Shown: piece after piece, positions 7,867 through 17,404 of the stretch
Numbering within the stretch: position 1 is the first letter of the stretch
Layout of the letters: each line of letters begins with the position of its first letter
Translations under genes and position numbers: made by a program
The notes under the pieces: generated by a model
Database searches by the model: none
Seen by the model: only the letters and a program-made list of their open reading frames with translations
What the model was told of the DNA's origin: nothing
From: Deltaproteobacteria bacterium
GTDB taxonomy: Bacteria; Desulfobacterota; DSM-4660; Desulfatiglandales; HGW-15
DNA length: 41,860 bases
Direction: 5' to 3'
NCBI GenBank assembly: GCA_019310485.1
Contig: JAFDEF010000023.1
Coordinates: forward strand, 1 to 41,860

Positions 7867-9955
7867 CTTCCCTGCTTTCCCCCAGGACTGCCTTGCGGGA
7901 AAGACTTATCCTTCCGTTCTTGTCTACTTCCAGAACTTTAACTAGCACCTCGTCACCTTCTTTGAGAACATCGGTGACCTTGTTGACCCTTTCCTTGTCA
8001 AGCTGGGAAATATGTACCAGGCCATCAGTGCCGGGGAATATTTCTACAAAAGCTCCGAAGTCCATGATCTTTCTTACCTTCCCAAGATAGACCTTTCCCA
8101 CTTCAGCTTCCTGGACGATCTTGGCGACCATGTCGGTGGCCATTTTTGCGGTTTCAGCGTCAGGGGATACTATGATCACCTTACCACTGTCATCAACGTC
8201 TATCCTTGAATCAGTCCTGTTGCAAATGTCTCTAATGACCTTTCCTCCCGGTCCGATGAGTATGCGAACTTTTTCGGGCTTAATCTGCAATGTGCTCACA
8301 ACAGGCGCATACTCTGATATCTGGCTTCTTGGTTTCGGAATTGCCTCATGCATCCGATCCAGAATAAACAGCCTTGCCTCCTTTGCCTGTTCAAGGGCCT
8401 CCTGCATGATTTCTTTTGTCACACCCTCGATCTTAATGTCCATCTGCAGGGCCGTAACTCCTTCCCTGGTTCCCGTCACCTTGAAATCCATGTCGCCGTA
8501 GTGGTCTTCATCGCCGTTGATATCAGTAAGGACGACCGTTTTTTTGCCGTCTGACACGAGCCCCATCGCAACTCCGCCCACCGCGTCTTTAACAGGCACC
8601 CCTGCATCCATAAGCGAGAGGGATCCGCCGCAAACGCTTGCCATGGATGAAGACCCGTTAGACTCAAGGATCTCGGAAACCACCCTCAGGGTATACTGAA
8701 ACTCATCCTTTGACGGTATTACAGGGAGCAGGGCACGCCGGGCAAGGGCCCCATGACCGATCTCTCTCCTTCCAGGGCCGGTTATCCTTCTTGCTTCCCC
8801 CACAGAGTAAGGTGGAAAATTGTAATGAAAAATAAAATGCCTGAACTTGCTCCCGTAAATAGTTTCTATCCTCTGCTCATCAAGCTCTGTTCCCAGTGTG
8901 GTGAGCACCATAGCCTGAGTTTCTCCCCTGGTGAAAAGAGCAGAGCCATGAACCCGCGGTAGCACACCCACCATGCACTCTATTGGCCTGACCTCAGTAA
9001 AGGATCGCCCGTCGATCCTTCTGCCTTCCTCCAGAACCATGCGGCGAACCATGTTTTTCTCTTGATCATAAATGATCTCCCTTACCTCAGCTTCCCTATC
9101 CTCGTACTCCTCTGAGAGGCTCTCCATAACTCTGGCAATTGTGTCTTTTCTTTTTTTCTGCCGCTCCAGCTTATCCTTCATATTGAGGATTTCTTGCAGC
9201 AGGGGGCGGGCGATTTGTTGTATCTTCCCTTCCAACTCTTCATCCCTGGGAGCCGGTGGAACCTCACGCTTTGGTTTGCCCGCGTCTTTCCTTATTTCTT
9301 CCTGCATCTCGAGCAGCGGCTTCAGCGCCTCATATCCAAAGAAGATGGCCTCAATTATGTCTGACTCCGAGACAAACTCTCCTCCTCCCTCAACCATAAC
9401 CACGCCTGACCAATTGCCGGCAACGATCAGGTTTATATCGCTACTGAGCTGCATACTTCGCGTGGGATTGGCGACAAACTTGCCATCCACTCTGCCAACT
9501 CTTACAGCGGCAATCGGGCCCATGAAAGGGATGTCTGATACTTCAAGGGCTGCTGAAGCTCCCAGCACAGCCAAAACATCTGCTTCATTTTCCTTGTCAG
9601 TAGAGAGCACGGTGGCAATTATTTGCGTTTCATAAGCATAATTGTCAGGAAACAAAGGCCTCAGAGGCCTATCTATAAGTCGGGAAGTCAAAGTCTCTTT
9701 CTCGCTTGGCCTTCCCATGTCTCTTCTGAAATAATTGCCGGGTATTCTCCCACCTGCATAGGACATCTCCTGGTATTCAACGGTGAGAGGAAGAAAATCA
9801 ACACCTTCCCGAATCTCCTCAGATGCCACGGCAGTAACCAGGACAACGGTTTCTCCCATCGTGATTACAGCAGCCCCATTTGCCTGCTTGGCAACCCTTC
9901 CCGTTTCGATGTACAGGCTCTGGCCATTAATCTTCCTTGTACAGCCCTTTATCAT
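7859..9955 (-). CDS. pnp: Polyribonucleotide nucleotidyltransferase (PNPase)
   Basis: About 698 aa. Phosphorolytic 3'-5' exoribonuclease and degradosome component. Domain order: first RNase PH domain (includes [10 protein letters not shown] and [27 protein letters not shown]), helical linker, second RNase PH domain ([37 protein letters not shown]), KH domain ([14 protein letters not shown]) and a C-terminal S1 domain ([19 protein letters not shown]). ATG at 9955 fits the usual N-terminus ([12 protein letters not shown]); the frame is open 16 codons further up. It follows rpsO by 58 nt, the conserved rpsO-pnp arrangement, with a short hairpin in between, as expected for processed pnp leaders. 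Confidence 0.97.
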   Translation of the reverse strand: MIKGCTRKINGQSLYIETGRVAKQANGAAVITMGETVVLVTAVASEEIREGVDFLPLTVEYQEMSYAGGRIPGNYFRRDMGRPSEKETLTSRLIDRPLRPLFPDNYAYETQIIATVLSTDKENEADVLAVLGASAALEVSDIPFMGPIAAVRVGRVDGKFVANPTRSMQLSSDINLIVAGNWSGVVMVEGGGEFVSESDIIEAIFFGYEALKPLLEMQEEIRKDAGKPKREVPPAPRDEELEGKIQQIARPLLQEILNMKDKLERQKKRKDTIARVMESLSEEYEDREAEVREIIYDQEKNMVRRMVLEEGRRIDGRSFTEVRPIECMVGVLPRVHGSALFTRGETQAMVLTTLGTELDEQRIETIYGSKFRHFIFHYNFPPYSVGEARRITGPGRREIGHGALARRALLPVIPSKDEFQYTLRVVSEILESNGSSSMASVCGGSLSLMDAGVPVKDAVGGVAMGLVSDGKKTVVLTDINGDEDHYGDMDFKVTGTREGVTALQMDIKIEGVTKEIMQEALEQAKEARLFILDRMHEAIPKPRSQISEYAPVVSTLQIKPEKVRILIGPGGKVIRDICNRTDSRIDVDDSGKVIIVSPDAETAKMATDMVAKIVQEAEVGKVYLGKVRKIMDFGAFVEIFPGTDGLVHISQLDKERVNKVTDVLKEGDEVLVKVLEVDKNGRISLSRKAVLGESREDV

Positions 9956-9987
9956 CTTTTCATCCGTCCTTTCCCTAGAATCAACTT

Positions 9988-10003
9988 GTGGCCATTGCGC
10001 CAC
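9988..10003 (-). promoter_or_regulatory. Small hairpin in the rpsO-pnp intergenic leader
   Basis: On the minus strand GTGGC, a six-base loop, then GCCAC form a perfect 5-bp stem between the rpsO stop and the pnp start. In E. coli this interval carries a stem-loop cut by RNase III, which starts PNPase autoregulation. The position is analogous; the stem here is much shorter, so the role is a guess. Confidence 0.3.
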
Positions 10004-10013
10004 TGAGCCCGTG

Positions 10014-10283
10014 CTATTTCCTGAGTCCGAGTTCTTTGATTATCTTCTGGTACCTCTTCACGTCTCTTCGCTTCAGATAGTTGAGAAGCCTTCGTCTCTG
10101 GCCCACCAGCTTGAGAAGGCCCCTGCGGGAATGGTGGTCCTTCTTGTGAACCTTGAAATGCTCGGTAAGGTAATTGATTCGGTTGCTCAAGATTGCCACC
10201 TGGACTTCGGGCGAGCCTGTGTCGCTATCATGCAACTTAAACTTCTCAATGATTTCCTTTTTGGCCTCCGGGTCAAGTACCAC
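10014..10283 (-). CDS. rpsO: 30S ribosomal protein S15
   Basis: 89 aa starting at GTG 10283. S15 binds 16S rRNA at a three-way junction and organises the 30S platform. The conserved [38 protein letters not shown] and [10 protein letters not shown] segments are all there. Start choice: the minus strand reads AAGGAGGG (10298-10291), then 7 nt, then GTG. A TTG two codons earlier would be only 1 nt from that site and would give 91 residues, so GTG with the canonical 89-residue product is better. Located between truB and pnp as in most Proteobacteria. A strong hairpin lies upstream. Confidence 0.96.
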   Translation of the reverse strand: MVLDPEAKKEIIEKFKLHDSDTGSPEVQVAILSNRINYLTEHFKVHKKDHHSRRGLLKLVGQRRRLLNYLKRRDVKRYQKIIKELGLRK

Positions 10284-10352
10284 TTTCAATCCCTCCTTGG
10301 AAATTTGTTAAAAGTTGACCAACTAGCACGAACAAATCAATAAGACATGGCA

Positions 10353-10383
10353 TTGAGCCTCGCAATGCGCGCTGCGAGGATCA
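10353..10383 (-). promoter_or_regulatory. Stem-loop in the truB-rpsO intergenic region
   Basis: Minus-strand transcript can pair UUGA-x-CCUCGCA with UGCGAGG-x-UCAA: an 11-bp stem interrupted by one mismatch, with an 8-nt loop. It lies about 55 nt before the rpsO ribosome site. Possible roles are a truB-end transcription attenuator (no strong U-run follows) or a leader structure for S15 autoregulation. S15 leaders differ widely between bacteria, so no family can be assigned. Confidence 0.45.
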
Positions 10384-10414
10384 AGCCACGTCTGCTTCCG
10401 GCATGACCAGGTGC

Positions 10415-11332
10415 TCAATTGAAAACCCTCAGTATTTTGGGTTCGACCTTTCCCCTGTTCGTGTTTCTCGTTGTTTTCAAAAAAGCTACCAGCTCCGAAC
10501 CCTTCACTACTTTTACCTGCGTGTCAAAGAAATCACCAACTGCACCACTTAGCTCATCCCAGGTAGGTTGATATCCTTTTCTAATTCTCTCCGCCATGGA
10601 TCCATCCACTTGCAGCTCTTTCATGTCGGGCAGCGCCTCTTTCAGCGGAATTATCCTTTCACTCACCGCACGACTGAGCTCGGCAACATCTCCAGCAGCT
10701 AGCCTCAGAGCGTCTTCTACTTTGAATGGACCCACGCTCAGCCTTCTCAGGGCAAGGAGGTGGCCCCCCACTCCAAGTGTGTTCCCGATCTCGGCTGCAA
10801 GGCTTCTCACATAGGTCCCTGGCGAGCACGTTAAAACAATAGTCACATCAGGAAGATCAACATGAATGACTTCGATGTGTGATATCAATACCCGCCTTTT
10901 TTTAAGCTCTACTCTGATACCTTTTCGAGCCATTTTATAAGCTCTTTGGCCTTTGTATTTAACAGCAGAAAAGGCGGGAGGGCGTTGTTCAATTTCCCCT
11001 AGAAAACCTAGTATTTTTTCCTCCACGTATTTTGGGTCTAGATCAGGCACAGGGCTGGTGCGCAGAACGGTTCCCGTCGGATCCATGGTGCTAGTCTCAA
11101 TACCTAGCCTGACCTTGGCCCAGTAGCGCTTTTCATGGGCCATAAGGTACTGAGAAAGCTTTGTACCTTCTCCCAACAGCACGATCAGTAGGCCGGTGGC
11201 AAAAGGATCAAGGGTGCCTGCATGCCCGGCCTTTTTTACTCCCAGGATCCTCTTGACTCTCTTGACGGTGCTAAACGAGCTTTCACCGCTATCCTTATCA
11301 ATAAGTAGTATTCCGTCACGGTTGCTAAGCAT
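10415..11332 (-). CDS. truB: tRNA pseudouridine(55) synthase TruB
   Basis: 305 aa. Isomerises U55 in the T-loop of nearly all tRNAs. The catalytic motif GHAGTLDPFATG is at 37-48 with the nucleophilic Asp42. GILLIDKDSG at the N-terminus and the later RRLSVGPF and CSPGTYVRSLAAEIG stretches are standard TruB. The C-terminal part (about 240-305) matches the PUA-like tail. ATG at 11332, 30 nt after the rbfA stop. Part of the rimP-to-pnp operon, with the usual rbfA-truB-rpsO order. Confidence 0.95.
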   Translation of the reverse strand: MLSNRDGILLIDKDSGESSFSTVKRVKRILGVKKAGHAGTLDPFATGLLIVLLGEGTKLSQYLMAHEKRYWAKVRLGIETSTMDPTGTVLRTSPVPDLDPKYVEEKILGFLGEIEQRPPAFSAVKYKGQRAYKMARKGIRVELKKRRVLISHIEVIHVDLPDVTIVLTCSPGTYVRSLAAEIGNTLGVGGHLLALRRLSVGPFKVEDALRLAAGDVAELSRAVSERIIPLKEALPDMKELQVDGSMAERIRKGYQPTWDELSGAVGDFFDTQVKVVKGSELVAFLKTTRNTNRGKVEPKILRVFN

Positions 11333-11362
11333 AGGAGTCGTTTATCTGCCTGAACCTAACCA

Positions 11363-11710
11363 CTAATCTGCTTTGAGTTCCTGCAGAAGCTTCTCCATTC
11401 GCTGCCCCTTCTCCAGTGAAGGATCGTGCATGAACACTATGTCAGGGATATACTTGAGTTCCATCCGGAATCCGATTTGCCTTTTGATAAAGCCCTTTGC
11501 GCTGTCCAATCCGGCTTGCACTTCAACAATCGCCTCTTCACCTCCAATGGTGCTGTAGTAAACCCTGGCATGCTTCATGTCATTGCTAAGATTGATCCCG
11601 GTCAGGGTCGCCCCCCTAACTCTGGGGTCTTTAACCCTTCGCAAGATTACATCTGCAATTTCACGCAAAATCAGGTCTCCAACTCTGGTGGCTCTTTTTC
11701 CGGGCAGCAT
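11363..11710 (-). CDS. rbfA: 30S ribosome-binding factor RbfA
   Basis: 115 aa KH-fold protein needed for late maturation of the 30S subunit and cold adaptation. Seen: RVGDLILREIADVILRRVKDPRV near the start, then LSNDMKHARVYYS and LKYIPDIVFMHDPS, all family-typical. ATG at 11710 gives the standard length and a typical N-terminus. A GTG at 11737 in the same frame would add nine unconserved residues. AGGAG is 11 nt before the ATG, a slightly long spacing. The 90 nt between it and the ylxP stop show no gene. Confidence 0.93.
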   Translation of the reverse strand: MLPGKRATRVGDLILREIADVILRRVKDPRVRGATLTGINLSNDMKHARVYYSTIGGEEAIVEVQAGLDSAKGFIKRQIGFRMELKYIPDIVFMHDPSLEKGQRMEKLLQELKAD

Positions 11711-11800
11711 AGAACCCTGTTCTCCTGCTTTTCTCACTGCTGTGGGCCTCGAAACACTGACTACAAGGCCCTATCTCCGTATTAAATTTATCTTCCCTCA

Positions 11801-12088
11801 TCAAATGTTGAGAATTTCTTTCTTTGATTCAACTAATTCAGCCAGATACAATGATTCCAAAAAGCTCATTACATTGTTCAGTGACGCGTCTATGTGACGT
11901 CTATCATTGCCCACGGTGGTTATTCCCAATTCGATCTTTTGCCACTTATCATTTGATCCGATTTCTGCAACCGATATGTTGAACTTGTTCTTCACCCTGT
12001 CAACCATGCTACGCACGATTTTTCTTTTGCCCTTCAGAGAACGACTGTCATGCAGACGAAATTCTATCTTAAGTGTTCCAACTACCAT
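11801..12088 (-). CDS. ylxP: DUF503 family protein, YlxP-like
   Basis: 95 aa. The pattern MVVGTLKIEFRLHDSRSLKGKRKIVRSM and the mid segment FNISVAEIGSNDKWQ are characteristic of DUF503/YlxP proteins, a small ferredoxin-like fold family found between infB and rbfA in many bacteria. YlxP has been linked to ribosome assembly in Gram-positive species, but the biochemical role is not settled. The start lies 2 nt after the infB stop (12091), so the two are tightly coupled. Confidence 0.88.
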   Translation of the reverse strand: MVVGTLKIEFRLHDSRSLKGKRKIVRSMVDRVKNKFNISVAEIGSNDKWQKIELGITTVGNDRRHIDASLNNVMSFLESLYLAELVESKKEILNI

Positions 12089-12090
12089 TT

Positions 12091-14730
12091 TTACAGTTCC
12101 GGCTTCACTTCTTCAAGCTGGAAAACTTCAAAAACATCCCCCGGCTTGAAATCTTGAAAGTGCTCAAGCCCGATGCCACACTCATAACCCGCTAGAACCT
12201 CTTTGACATCCTCCTTGAAACGCTTAAGGGATGCTATCCTCCCCTCGTGAACAACGACCTCGTTCCTCAGCACCCTTACCCTTGCATTTCTCTCGATACG
12301 CCCATCCGTAACATAGCAACCGGCAACGGCACCCACCCTGGGAATATGGAAAACCTCCTTGATATCCGCACGTCCTATGACGCTTTCCTTGTAAACAGGC
12401 TCAAGAAGCCCTTCCATTGCCATCTGGATGTCCTTGGTCACATTGTAAATAACGTTATAATACCTGATGTCCACGCTTTCTTTCTCAGCAATTTCCATAA
12501 CCCTGGGATTGGCCCTCACATTAAAGCCAATAATAATTGCGTTGGACGCAGAGGCTAGCATGACGTCTGTTTCTGTTATAGCACCTGTGGAAGAATGGAT
12601 GATTCTGAGCTTCACCTCGTCTGTACTCAGCTTTAGAAGGGAGTCGGAAACAGCCTCAAGAGAACCTTGAACATCCGCTTTCAGAACAATATTTAGTTCT
12701 TTTACTTCCCCCTCTTTGATCTTCTCAAAAAGATCATCAAGGCTCATAATACTTCGCCTTGCTGCATCCTTTGTCTTTGCCAGTGCCTGTCGATGAGCTA
12801 TAATCTGCTTGGCTTTTCTTTCATCTTCGACAACGACAAATTCATCTCCCGCTTTGGGAACACCGGAAATTCCGTATATCTCAACAGGTCTCGAGGGGCC
12901 GGCTGAAATCATTCTTTTACCCCTGTTGTTGAGCATGGCCCTCACCCTGCCGAATTGCTCACCGCATATGAAATGATTCCCCTGCTTGAGGGTCCCACTC
13001 TTGATAAGAACAGTAGCTACCGGGCCCTTGTTCTTATCAAGTCGTGCTTCAACCACGGTGCCCCTTGCGAGTTTATTTGGATTCGCTTTCAGTTCCAGCA
13101 TCTCGGCCTGCAGCTGGATGAGCTCAAGGAGATCGTCAACACCTTCCCCTGTTTTTGCCGAAATGTGGGCAAATAGCGTGTCCCCGCCCCATTCCTCAGG
13201 AACAAGTTCCATCTGGGCCAATTCCCTTTGCACCTTTTCAATATTGGCTTCAGGCTTGTCGATCTTATTGATTGCGACGATGATTGGAATGTTGGCAGCC
13301 CTTGCGTGGTTTATTGCCTCCTTGGTTTGAGGCATAACCCCGTCATCGGCTGCAACAACCAGGACAATTATGTCCGTCACTTTGGCTCCCCTGGCCCTCA
13401 TGGCCGTAAATGCTTCGTGACCGGGAGTATCGAGAAATACAATATCTCCTCCCTCACGACTCACATAATAAGCGCCAATATGCTGCGTAATGCCTCCCGA
13501 TTCACCGGCGATAATATTTGAGTTTCTTATATAGTCCAGTAAAGACGTTTTCCCGTGATCCACGTGTCCCATGATTGTTACAACCGGCGGTCGCGGCTTA
13601 AGGTCTTCAGGCCTATCCTCGGGCTCCTCCAGTATACTCTCAGCCTCGAACTGCTCCAGTTCAACTTCGTAGCCAAACTCATCCGCCACAAGGGCCGCTG
13701 TATCCGAATCAATTGTTTGGTTAATAGTCGTTACAACCCCCATATTCATGAGGGCCTTTATCAGATCCGCGCCCTTGACCCCCATGGCTTTAGCCAGATC
13801 TGCGACCGTAACCGTTTCCTGAATCCTGATTCTCCTCTTTATCGCCTTGGGTGTAGTAATTTCGGTTTGCTTCAGTTTTTTTCGGCCCTCCCTGGCTGCA
13901 GTGTCTTTCCGTTTGCGCCGGGCGGGTCGACCCTCATAGAGGTCTGCCTTTTCGAATATTTCAAATTTGCGGTGCCTAATACCTTTTCTCGGGACCTCTT
14001 CTATATCAACTTTCTTCTTTTCCTTCTTTTTCTTGGCAGGTTTTTCTTTTGCTTCCAGCGGCGGAACAGCTTTCAAGTCAACGGGAGGAACCTCGGGAGA
14101 TACAATTTTTGGCTTTACGGATACCTCATCCGCCTTTTCCAGCACGCTTTTTAAAGGCCCTTCTTCCGGTCTCTTAATTATTTTGGCCGGCTGATCGAGC
14201 TTCCTCTTTCTGCCCTTACGCGCCTTCGGCTTTTCCTTGGCAGGCAGCTTTGCTTTTGCAGCCTCTTCAACCATTGCTTCTCGGGTCTCTTCAGGGGGCT
14301 TTTCCTCCTTCTTTTCTTTTTTCTTTACTCTCGGCTTCTTCTTTGCCTTGGTTTCAGCTTTTTCTTTGCCTATCTCTTCTTCTACAACCTTTTCAGGGAC
14401 TTCTTCCTCTACTTTTTCTATTTTCCCAACCGGGGGTTTTTCCTTTTCGACACCCACCTCTTCCGCCTCCGGAGGTGGAGCCGGAACTTTCTCTGCCTTA
14501 ACGGTAACCGTTTTCTTTCGCCTTCTGATAACCGTAGGTCTTATTCTTTTCTCCTCTATCACCTCTGAAACGGCACCGGTGGCAATCTCCCTCGCTCTCA
14601 AAGCCGCATCTTCATCGAGGGTGCTCATATAGTTTTTTATGTTGAGGCCCCCAGCCTTGAGTTTGTCCACGAGCTTCTTGCTTTCCATCTTAAGCTCTTT
14701 GGCTAGTTCATAGACCCTGATTTTTGCCAT
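12091..14730 (-). CDS. infB: Translation initiation factor IF-2
   Basis: 879 aa. GTPase that places initiator fMet-tRNA on the 30S subunit and promotes subunit joining. Order: IF2-N helix domain ([18 protein letters not shown]), a long Lys/Glu/Pro-rich low-complexity linker (about 60-290), a second IF2-N-like domain ([22 protein letters not shown]), the G domain with GHVDHGKT (G1), DTPGH (G3), NKIDKP (G4) and ISAKTGEG (G5), then the beta-barrel and fMet-binding C-terminal domains. The linker explains the spurious long antisense frames in this stretch. ATG at 14730, 16 nt after the ylxR stop. Confidence 0.97.
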   Translation of the reverse strand: MAKIRVYELAKELKMESKKLVDKLKAGGLNIKNYMSTLDEDAALRAREIATGAVSEVIEEKRIRPTVIRRRKKTVTVKAEKVPAPPPEAEEVGVEKEKPPVGKIEKVEEEVPEKVVEEEIGKEKAETKAKKKPRVKKKEKKEEKPPEETREAMVEEAAKAKLPAKEKPKARKGRKRKLDQPAKIIKRPEEGPLKSVLEKADEVSVKPKIVSPEVPPVDLKAVPPLEAKEKPAKKKKEKKKVDIEEVPRKGIRHRKFEIFEKADLYEGRPARRKRKDTAAREGRKKLKQTEITTPKAIKRRIRIQETVTVADLAKAMGVKGADLIKALMNMGVVTTINQTIDSDTAALVADEFGYEVELEQFEAESILEEPEDRPEDLKPRPPVVTIMGHVDHGKTSLLDYIRNSNIIAGESGGITQHIGAYYVSREGGDIVFLDTPGHEAFTAMRARGAKVTDIIVLVVAADDGVMPQTKEAINHARAANIPIIVAINKIDKPEANIEKVQRELAQMELVPEEWGGDTLFAHISAKTGEGVDDLLELIQLQAEMLELKANPNKLARGTVVEARLDKNKGPVATVLIKSGTLKQGNHFICGEQFGRVRAMLNNRGKRMISAGPSRPVEIYGISGVPKAGDEFVVVEDERKAKQIIAHRQALAKTKDAARRSIMSLDDLFEKIKEGEVKELNIVLKADVQGSLEAVSDSLLKLSTDEVKLRIIHSSTGAITETDVMLASASNAIIIGFNVRANPRVMEIAEKESVDIRYYNVIYNVTKDIQMAMEGLLEPVYKESVIGRADIKEVFHIPRVGAVAGCYVTDGRIERNARVRVLRNEVVVHEGRIASLKRFKEDVKEVLAGYECGIGLEHFQDFKPGDVFEVFQLEEVKPEL

Positions 14731-14746
14731 CTAAACCCCCAGACTC

Positions 14747-15070
14747 CTATCCTTCTTGTGCTTGAGTGTTAACTCCTTGATCGCAGGTCGAAAGACTCTT
14801 GCTGTTCGAATTTCCTACAGTCCCGGAAAATCTCTTACCTCTACGAGAGCAAAGTGCCCTGAGCCTTGAAACAAATTTCTTGCTCGACATCTGCTCCAGA
14901 CATGAATTCGAAGGGCAAACGTAAATGCCCCTTCCCGGTTCCTTTCCTGTGTCATCCCTTATAAGTCGCCCTTCAGGATCCAAGACAAAACGAACCAGGT
15001 TTTTCTTGTCCTGCTTCAAACGGCATACGACACACATTCTCTGGGGAATATGCCCTTTACCCTTCCTCAT
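14747..15070 (-). CDS. ylxR: YlxR (DUF448) RNA-binding protein
   Basis: 107 aa. Core motif RMCVVCRLKQDKKNLVRFV, then GRGIYVCPSNSCLEQ, define the DUF448/YlxR family, encoded between nusA and infB in most bacteria and thought to act as a nucleoid- or RNA-associated regulator; in some species it binds RNase P RNA. The ATG at 15070 lies inside the nusA end (14-nt overlap) and is preceded by nusA coding sequence. A longer frame to 15145 exists but lacks family similarity. The Ser-rich C-terminal tail after about residue 75 is not conserved. Confidence 0.88.
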   Translation of the reverse strand: MRKGKGHIPQRMCVVCRLKQDKKNLVRFVLDPEGRLIRDDTGKEPGRGIYVCPSNSCLEQMSSKKFVSRLRALCSRRGKRFSGTVGNSNSKSLSTCDQGVNTQAQEG

Positions 15071-16415
15071 TAGCAATTTCTCCGGAAGCTCCCTCACTGC
15101 TCTGCCCAGAAAAAGCAGCCTCTTCTCCCTCTCCGATCTCAGCACTGCTCTCTGCTTCTTTCTTCGCTGCTTCAGCTTCCTCTCTTTTGAGCTGTTCTTG
15201 GGCGCTCTGAATTATCTTCAAGGCCTTTTCTTCACCTATATCTTTTAGCTGGACGAGATCGGAAACATCCGCCTTTGCCATTTCTTCAAATGACCTGTAT
15301 CCGGCCTGGTAGAGGGTCAGGGCCGTCTTTTCTCCTACTCCGTCAATTTTGAGAAGAGACTCGTAGGCTTCCTTCAAGGAACGGTTGTATTCCGTTTCGC
15401 TTGTTACATCCAGGTGCCATCCAGACAGCCTTGATGCAAGCCTAACATTCTGGCCCTTTTTACCAATGGCCAGAGACAGCTGATCGTCGGGAACTACCAC
15501 CTCCATTGATCTGTTGTCTTCATCCACGATAACCCTGGTGATCTCCGCCGGTGCCAGTGCGTTGCAGATAAATTTTGCAGCATCAGGGTCCCAGGTTACA
15601 ATATCAATCTTTTCTCCCCTCAGCTCTTGAACAACAGCTTGCACTCTTGTTCCCTTCATACCCACACAGGCACCCACCGGATCCACATCGCTGTCTCTTG
15701 ATGTAACCGCTATTTTTGCCCTGCTCCCAGGCTCCCTTGCCACCTGAACGATGGATACGATGCCTTCGCTAATTTCCGGCACCTCGTTTTCAAAAAGGGC
15801 AGAGAGAAAATTCGGGTGCGTGCGGGAAAGAATGATTTGAGGCCCCCGGCTGTACTGCCTTACATCCAGAATATAAGCGCGGATGCGGTCCCCCTGCTTG
15901 TAGGATTCCTTTGGTATCTGCTCTTTGGGGGGCAATTCGGCCTCTGTTCGGCCCAGGTTAACGATAATAGAGCCTTTGTCAAACCTCTGCACTATTCCGT
16001 GAACTATCTCTCCCCGCCTGTCTTTGAAGTCGTCGAAAACAATGTTCCTTTCAGCTTCTCTCAAACGTTGCATAATAACCTGTTTTGCAGACTGTGCGGC
16101 TATTCTACCAAACTCATCCGTGTCCATTTTAATCCCCAGGCTATCACCGACTTCGCATTCAGGGTCAATTTTGCGAGCCTCTTCCAGAGAGATTTCGAGA
16201 TGATCATCCTGGACTTCCTCCACAACTTCCTTGAATTCAAAAACCTCGATTTCCCCTATTTCCTCGTTAAAACTCACTTCCAGATCGTAATTTGGGCCCA
16301 GCTTTTTCTTTGCCGCTGTTTTTACAGCTTCCTCGAGAGTCTTGATCAAGTTTTCCTTTTCCAGCCCCTTCTCACGGCTAACCTGGTCAATCACCCTGTT
16401 AAGTTCTGTAGTCAT
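15057..16415 (-). CDS. nusA: Transcription termination/antitermination factor NusA
   Basis: 452 aa. Binds RNA polymerase and nascent RNA to modulate pausing, termination and antitermination. Domains: N-terminal RNAP-binding domain (1-125), S1 (about 135-200, GEIVHGIVQRFDKGSIIVNLG), KH1 (VDPVGACVGMKGTRVQAVVQEL), KH2 (LSLAIGKKGQNVRLASRLSGW), then a helix-hairpin-helix C-terminal region (LLKIDGVGEKTALTLYQAG) and an acidic tail. This tail is shorter than the two acidic repeats of E. coli NusA. Starts 31 nt after rimP; its stop is overlapped by ylxR. Confidence 0.96.
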   Translation of the reverse strand: MTTELNRVIDQVSREKGLEKENLIKTLEEAVKTAAKKKLGPNYDLEVSFNEEIGEIEVFEFKEVVEEVQDDHLEISLEEARKIDPECEVGDSLGIKMDTDEFGRIAAQSAKQVIMQRLREAERNIVFDDFKDRRGEIVHGIVQRFDKGSIIVNLGRTEAELPPKEQIPKESYKQGDRIRAYILDVRQYSRGPQIILSRTHPNFLSALFENEVPEISEGIVSIVQVAREPGSRAKIAVTSRDSDVDPVGACVGMKGTRVQAVVQELRGEKIDIVTWDPDAAKFICNALAPAEITRVIVDEDNRSMEVVVPDDQLSLAIGKKGQNVRLASRLSGWHLDVTSETEYNRSLKEAYESLLKIDGVGEKTALTLYQAGYRSFEEMAKADVSDLVQLKDIGEEKALKIIQSAQEQLKREEAEAAKKEAESSAEIGEGEEAAFSGQSSEGASGEIANEEG

Positions 16416-16446
16416 CTTGTTTTTGCTCCAGCTTTTTTATTGTTTT

Positions 16447-16920
16447 CTATTGGGTAAACTCGTAAATCAGATTCGCCTTTTCAACGTCATCGAGGCGCAA
16501 GGCGACTACCCGGTTTTCGGTCTCCACCCTCAGGATTCCATTTTCAAAACTGCGAAGATGCCCGACAAAGTTGCGTCGCCCCTCAACAGGGGAAACCATT
16601 TTTACCTTAATCTTCTTTCCAAGAACGCCGACAAAATCTTTACTCTTTCTCAAGGGCCTGTTCAGGCCGGGCGAGGAGACCTCAAGAACATAATGGTGGG
16701 GAATTATGTCTTTCACGTCAATAAGGTCACCAATCTCTGCGCTGACTGTGGCGCAATCATCGACTGTCACGCCACCCTCCTTGTCAATGTACAGTCTCAG
16801 AACCCACCTGCCATGACTGGTCAGATATTCAACATCCACCAGTTCATACCCCAATTCTTCGAGTATATTTTCAACCAGGTTCGTTACTTTCACCCTTATC
16901 GTATCAGCTATTCCAACCAT
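16447..16920 (-). CDS. rimP: Ribosome maturation factor RimP
   Basis: 157 aa. Needed for early 30S assembly. EELGYELVDVEY, LRLYIDKEGGVTVDDCATVS and the signature LEVSSPGLNRPLRKSKDF are typical RimP; the C-terminal SH3-like barrel follows (FVGHLRSFENGILRV). ATG at 16920 gives the normal length, but the start is unusual: it is only 13 nt after a terminator-like hairpin, and the nearest SD-like bases (CAGG) touch the ATG. Translation or transcription into the operon may therefore depend on readthrough of that hairpin. Confidence 0.93.
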   Translation of the reverse strand: MVGIADTIRVKVTNLVENILEELGYELVDVEYLTSHGRWVLRLYIDKEGGVTVDDCATVSAEIGDLIDVKDIIPHHYVLEVSSPGLNRPLRKSKDFVGVLGKKIKVKMVSPVEGRRNFVGHLRSFENGILRVETENRVVALRLDDVEKANLIYEFTQ

Positions 16921-16933
16921 CCTGATATAAGAA

Positions 16934-16955
16934 AAGCGGGCGTTGAGGCCCGCTT
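16934..16955 (-). terminator. Rho-independent terminator or attenuator between tRNA-Gly and rimP
   Basis: Perfect 8-bp stem AAGCGGGC / GCCCGCTT with a six-base loop, followed on the minus strand by TTTTCTTAT. It ends transcription from the tRNA promoter or attenuates it before the rimP operon. Confidence 0.7.
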
Positions 16956-17120
16956 CCTATCTGAAACCTGGATTATTGCCAGAACTTTTATAGCATAAAA
17001 CTCATAAGACAACAAAGAAAGCTAACCCCACGTCCACAATTTGAAGTAAGTCATCCATTTCCCAGGCACGAACAACAACCTCAAAAAGGGAGCCAGGCCT
17101 TACCTCGAGCAGAGTCCCTG

Positions 17121-17196
17121 TGGAGCGGGCAACGGGTTTCGAACCCGCGACCCCAAGCTTGGGAAGCTTGTGCTCTACCAACTGAGCTATGCCCGC
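17121..17196 (-). tRNA. tRNA-Gly (anticodon CCC)
   Basis: 76 nt including encoded CCA. Acceptor GCGGGCA pairs with TGCCCGC. The D arm is GCTC-AGTTGGTA-GAGC, the anticodon arm CAAGC-TTCCCAA-GCTTG, the variable loop GGGTC, and the T arm GCGGG-TTCGAAA-CCCGT with wobble closure. Loop TTCCCAA puts CCC at positions 34-36, reading GGG. The acceptor start matches bacterial glycine tRNAs. It takes the place held by metY upstream of rimP in E. coli. Confidence 0.96.
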
Positions 17197-17280
17197 CTGC
17201 ACCGCTCTTGCAATCCTTGCCGCCACGCGAAATCATGCAGAGCATACAGGCAAGGTTTGCATCTTTCATATTAAATAAGA

Positions 17281-17308
17281 AAAATAACACATACTGATCT
17301 AAAGTCAA
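17281..17308 (-). promoter_or_regulatory. Candidate promoter for tRNA-Gly/rimP operon
   Basis: Minus strand: TTGACT (17308-17303), 16-nt spacer, TATTTT (17286-17281). The -35 matches 5 of 6 and the -10 only 4 of 6 consensus bases. It would start RNA about 80 nt before the tRNA. Confidence 0.35.
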
Positions 17309-17404
17309 GAAATAATTAAACCCAAATATTCTTACCCCTCTGAGCCACGGAAGTCCATCAAAATTCTTTTCTCCTATCATTCTAGCTCTCTTCCATCCCC
17401 TTAT

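Noticed and set aside
14237-14632. Ser/Phe-rich plus-strand frame of 131 codons
   Set aside because: Antisense shadow of the Lys/Glu-rich IF-2 linker.
17081-17380. 99-codon minus-strand frame
   Set aside because: Runs straight through the tRNA-Gly gene; the SVGRAQ-like stretch is the translated tRNA.
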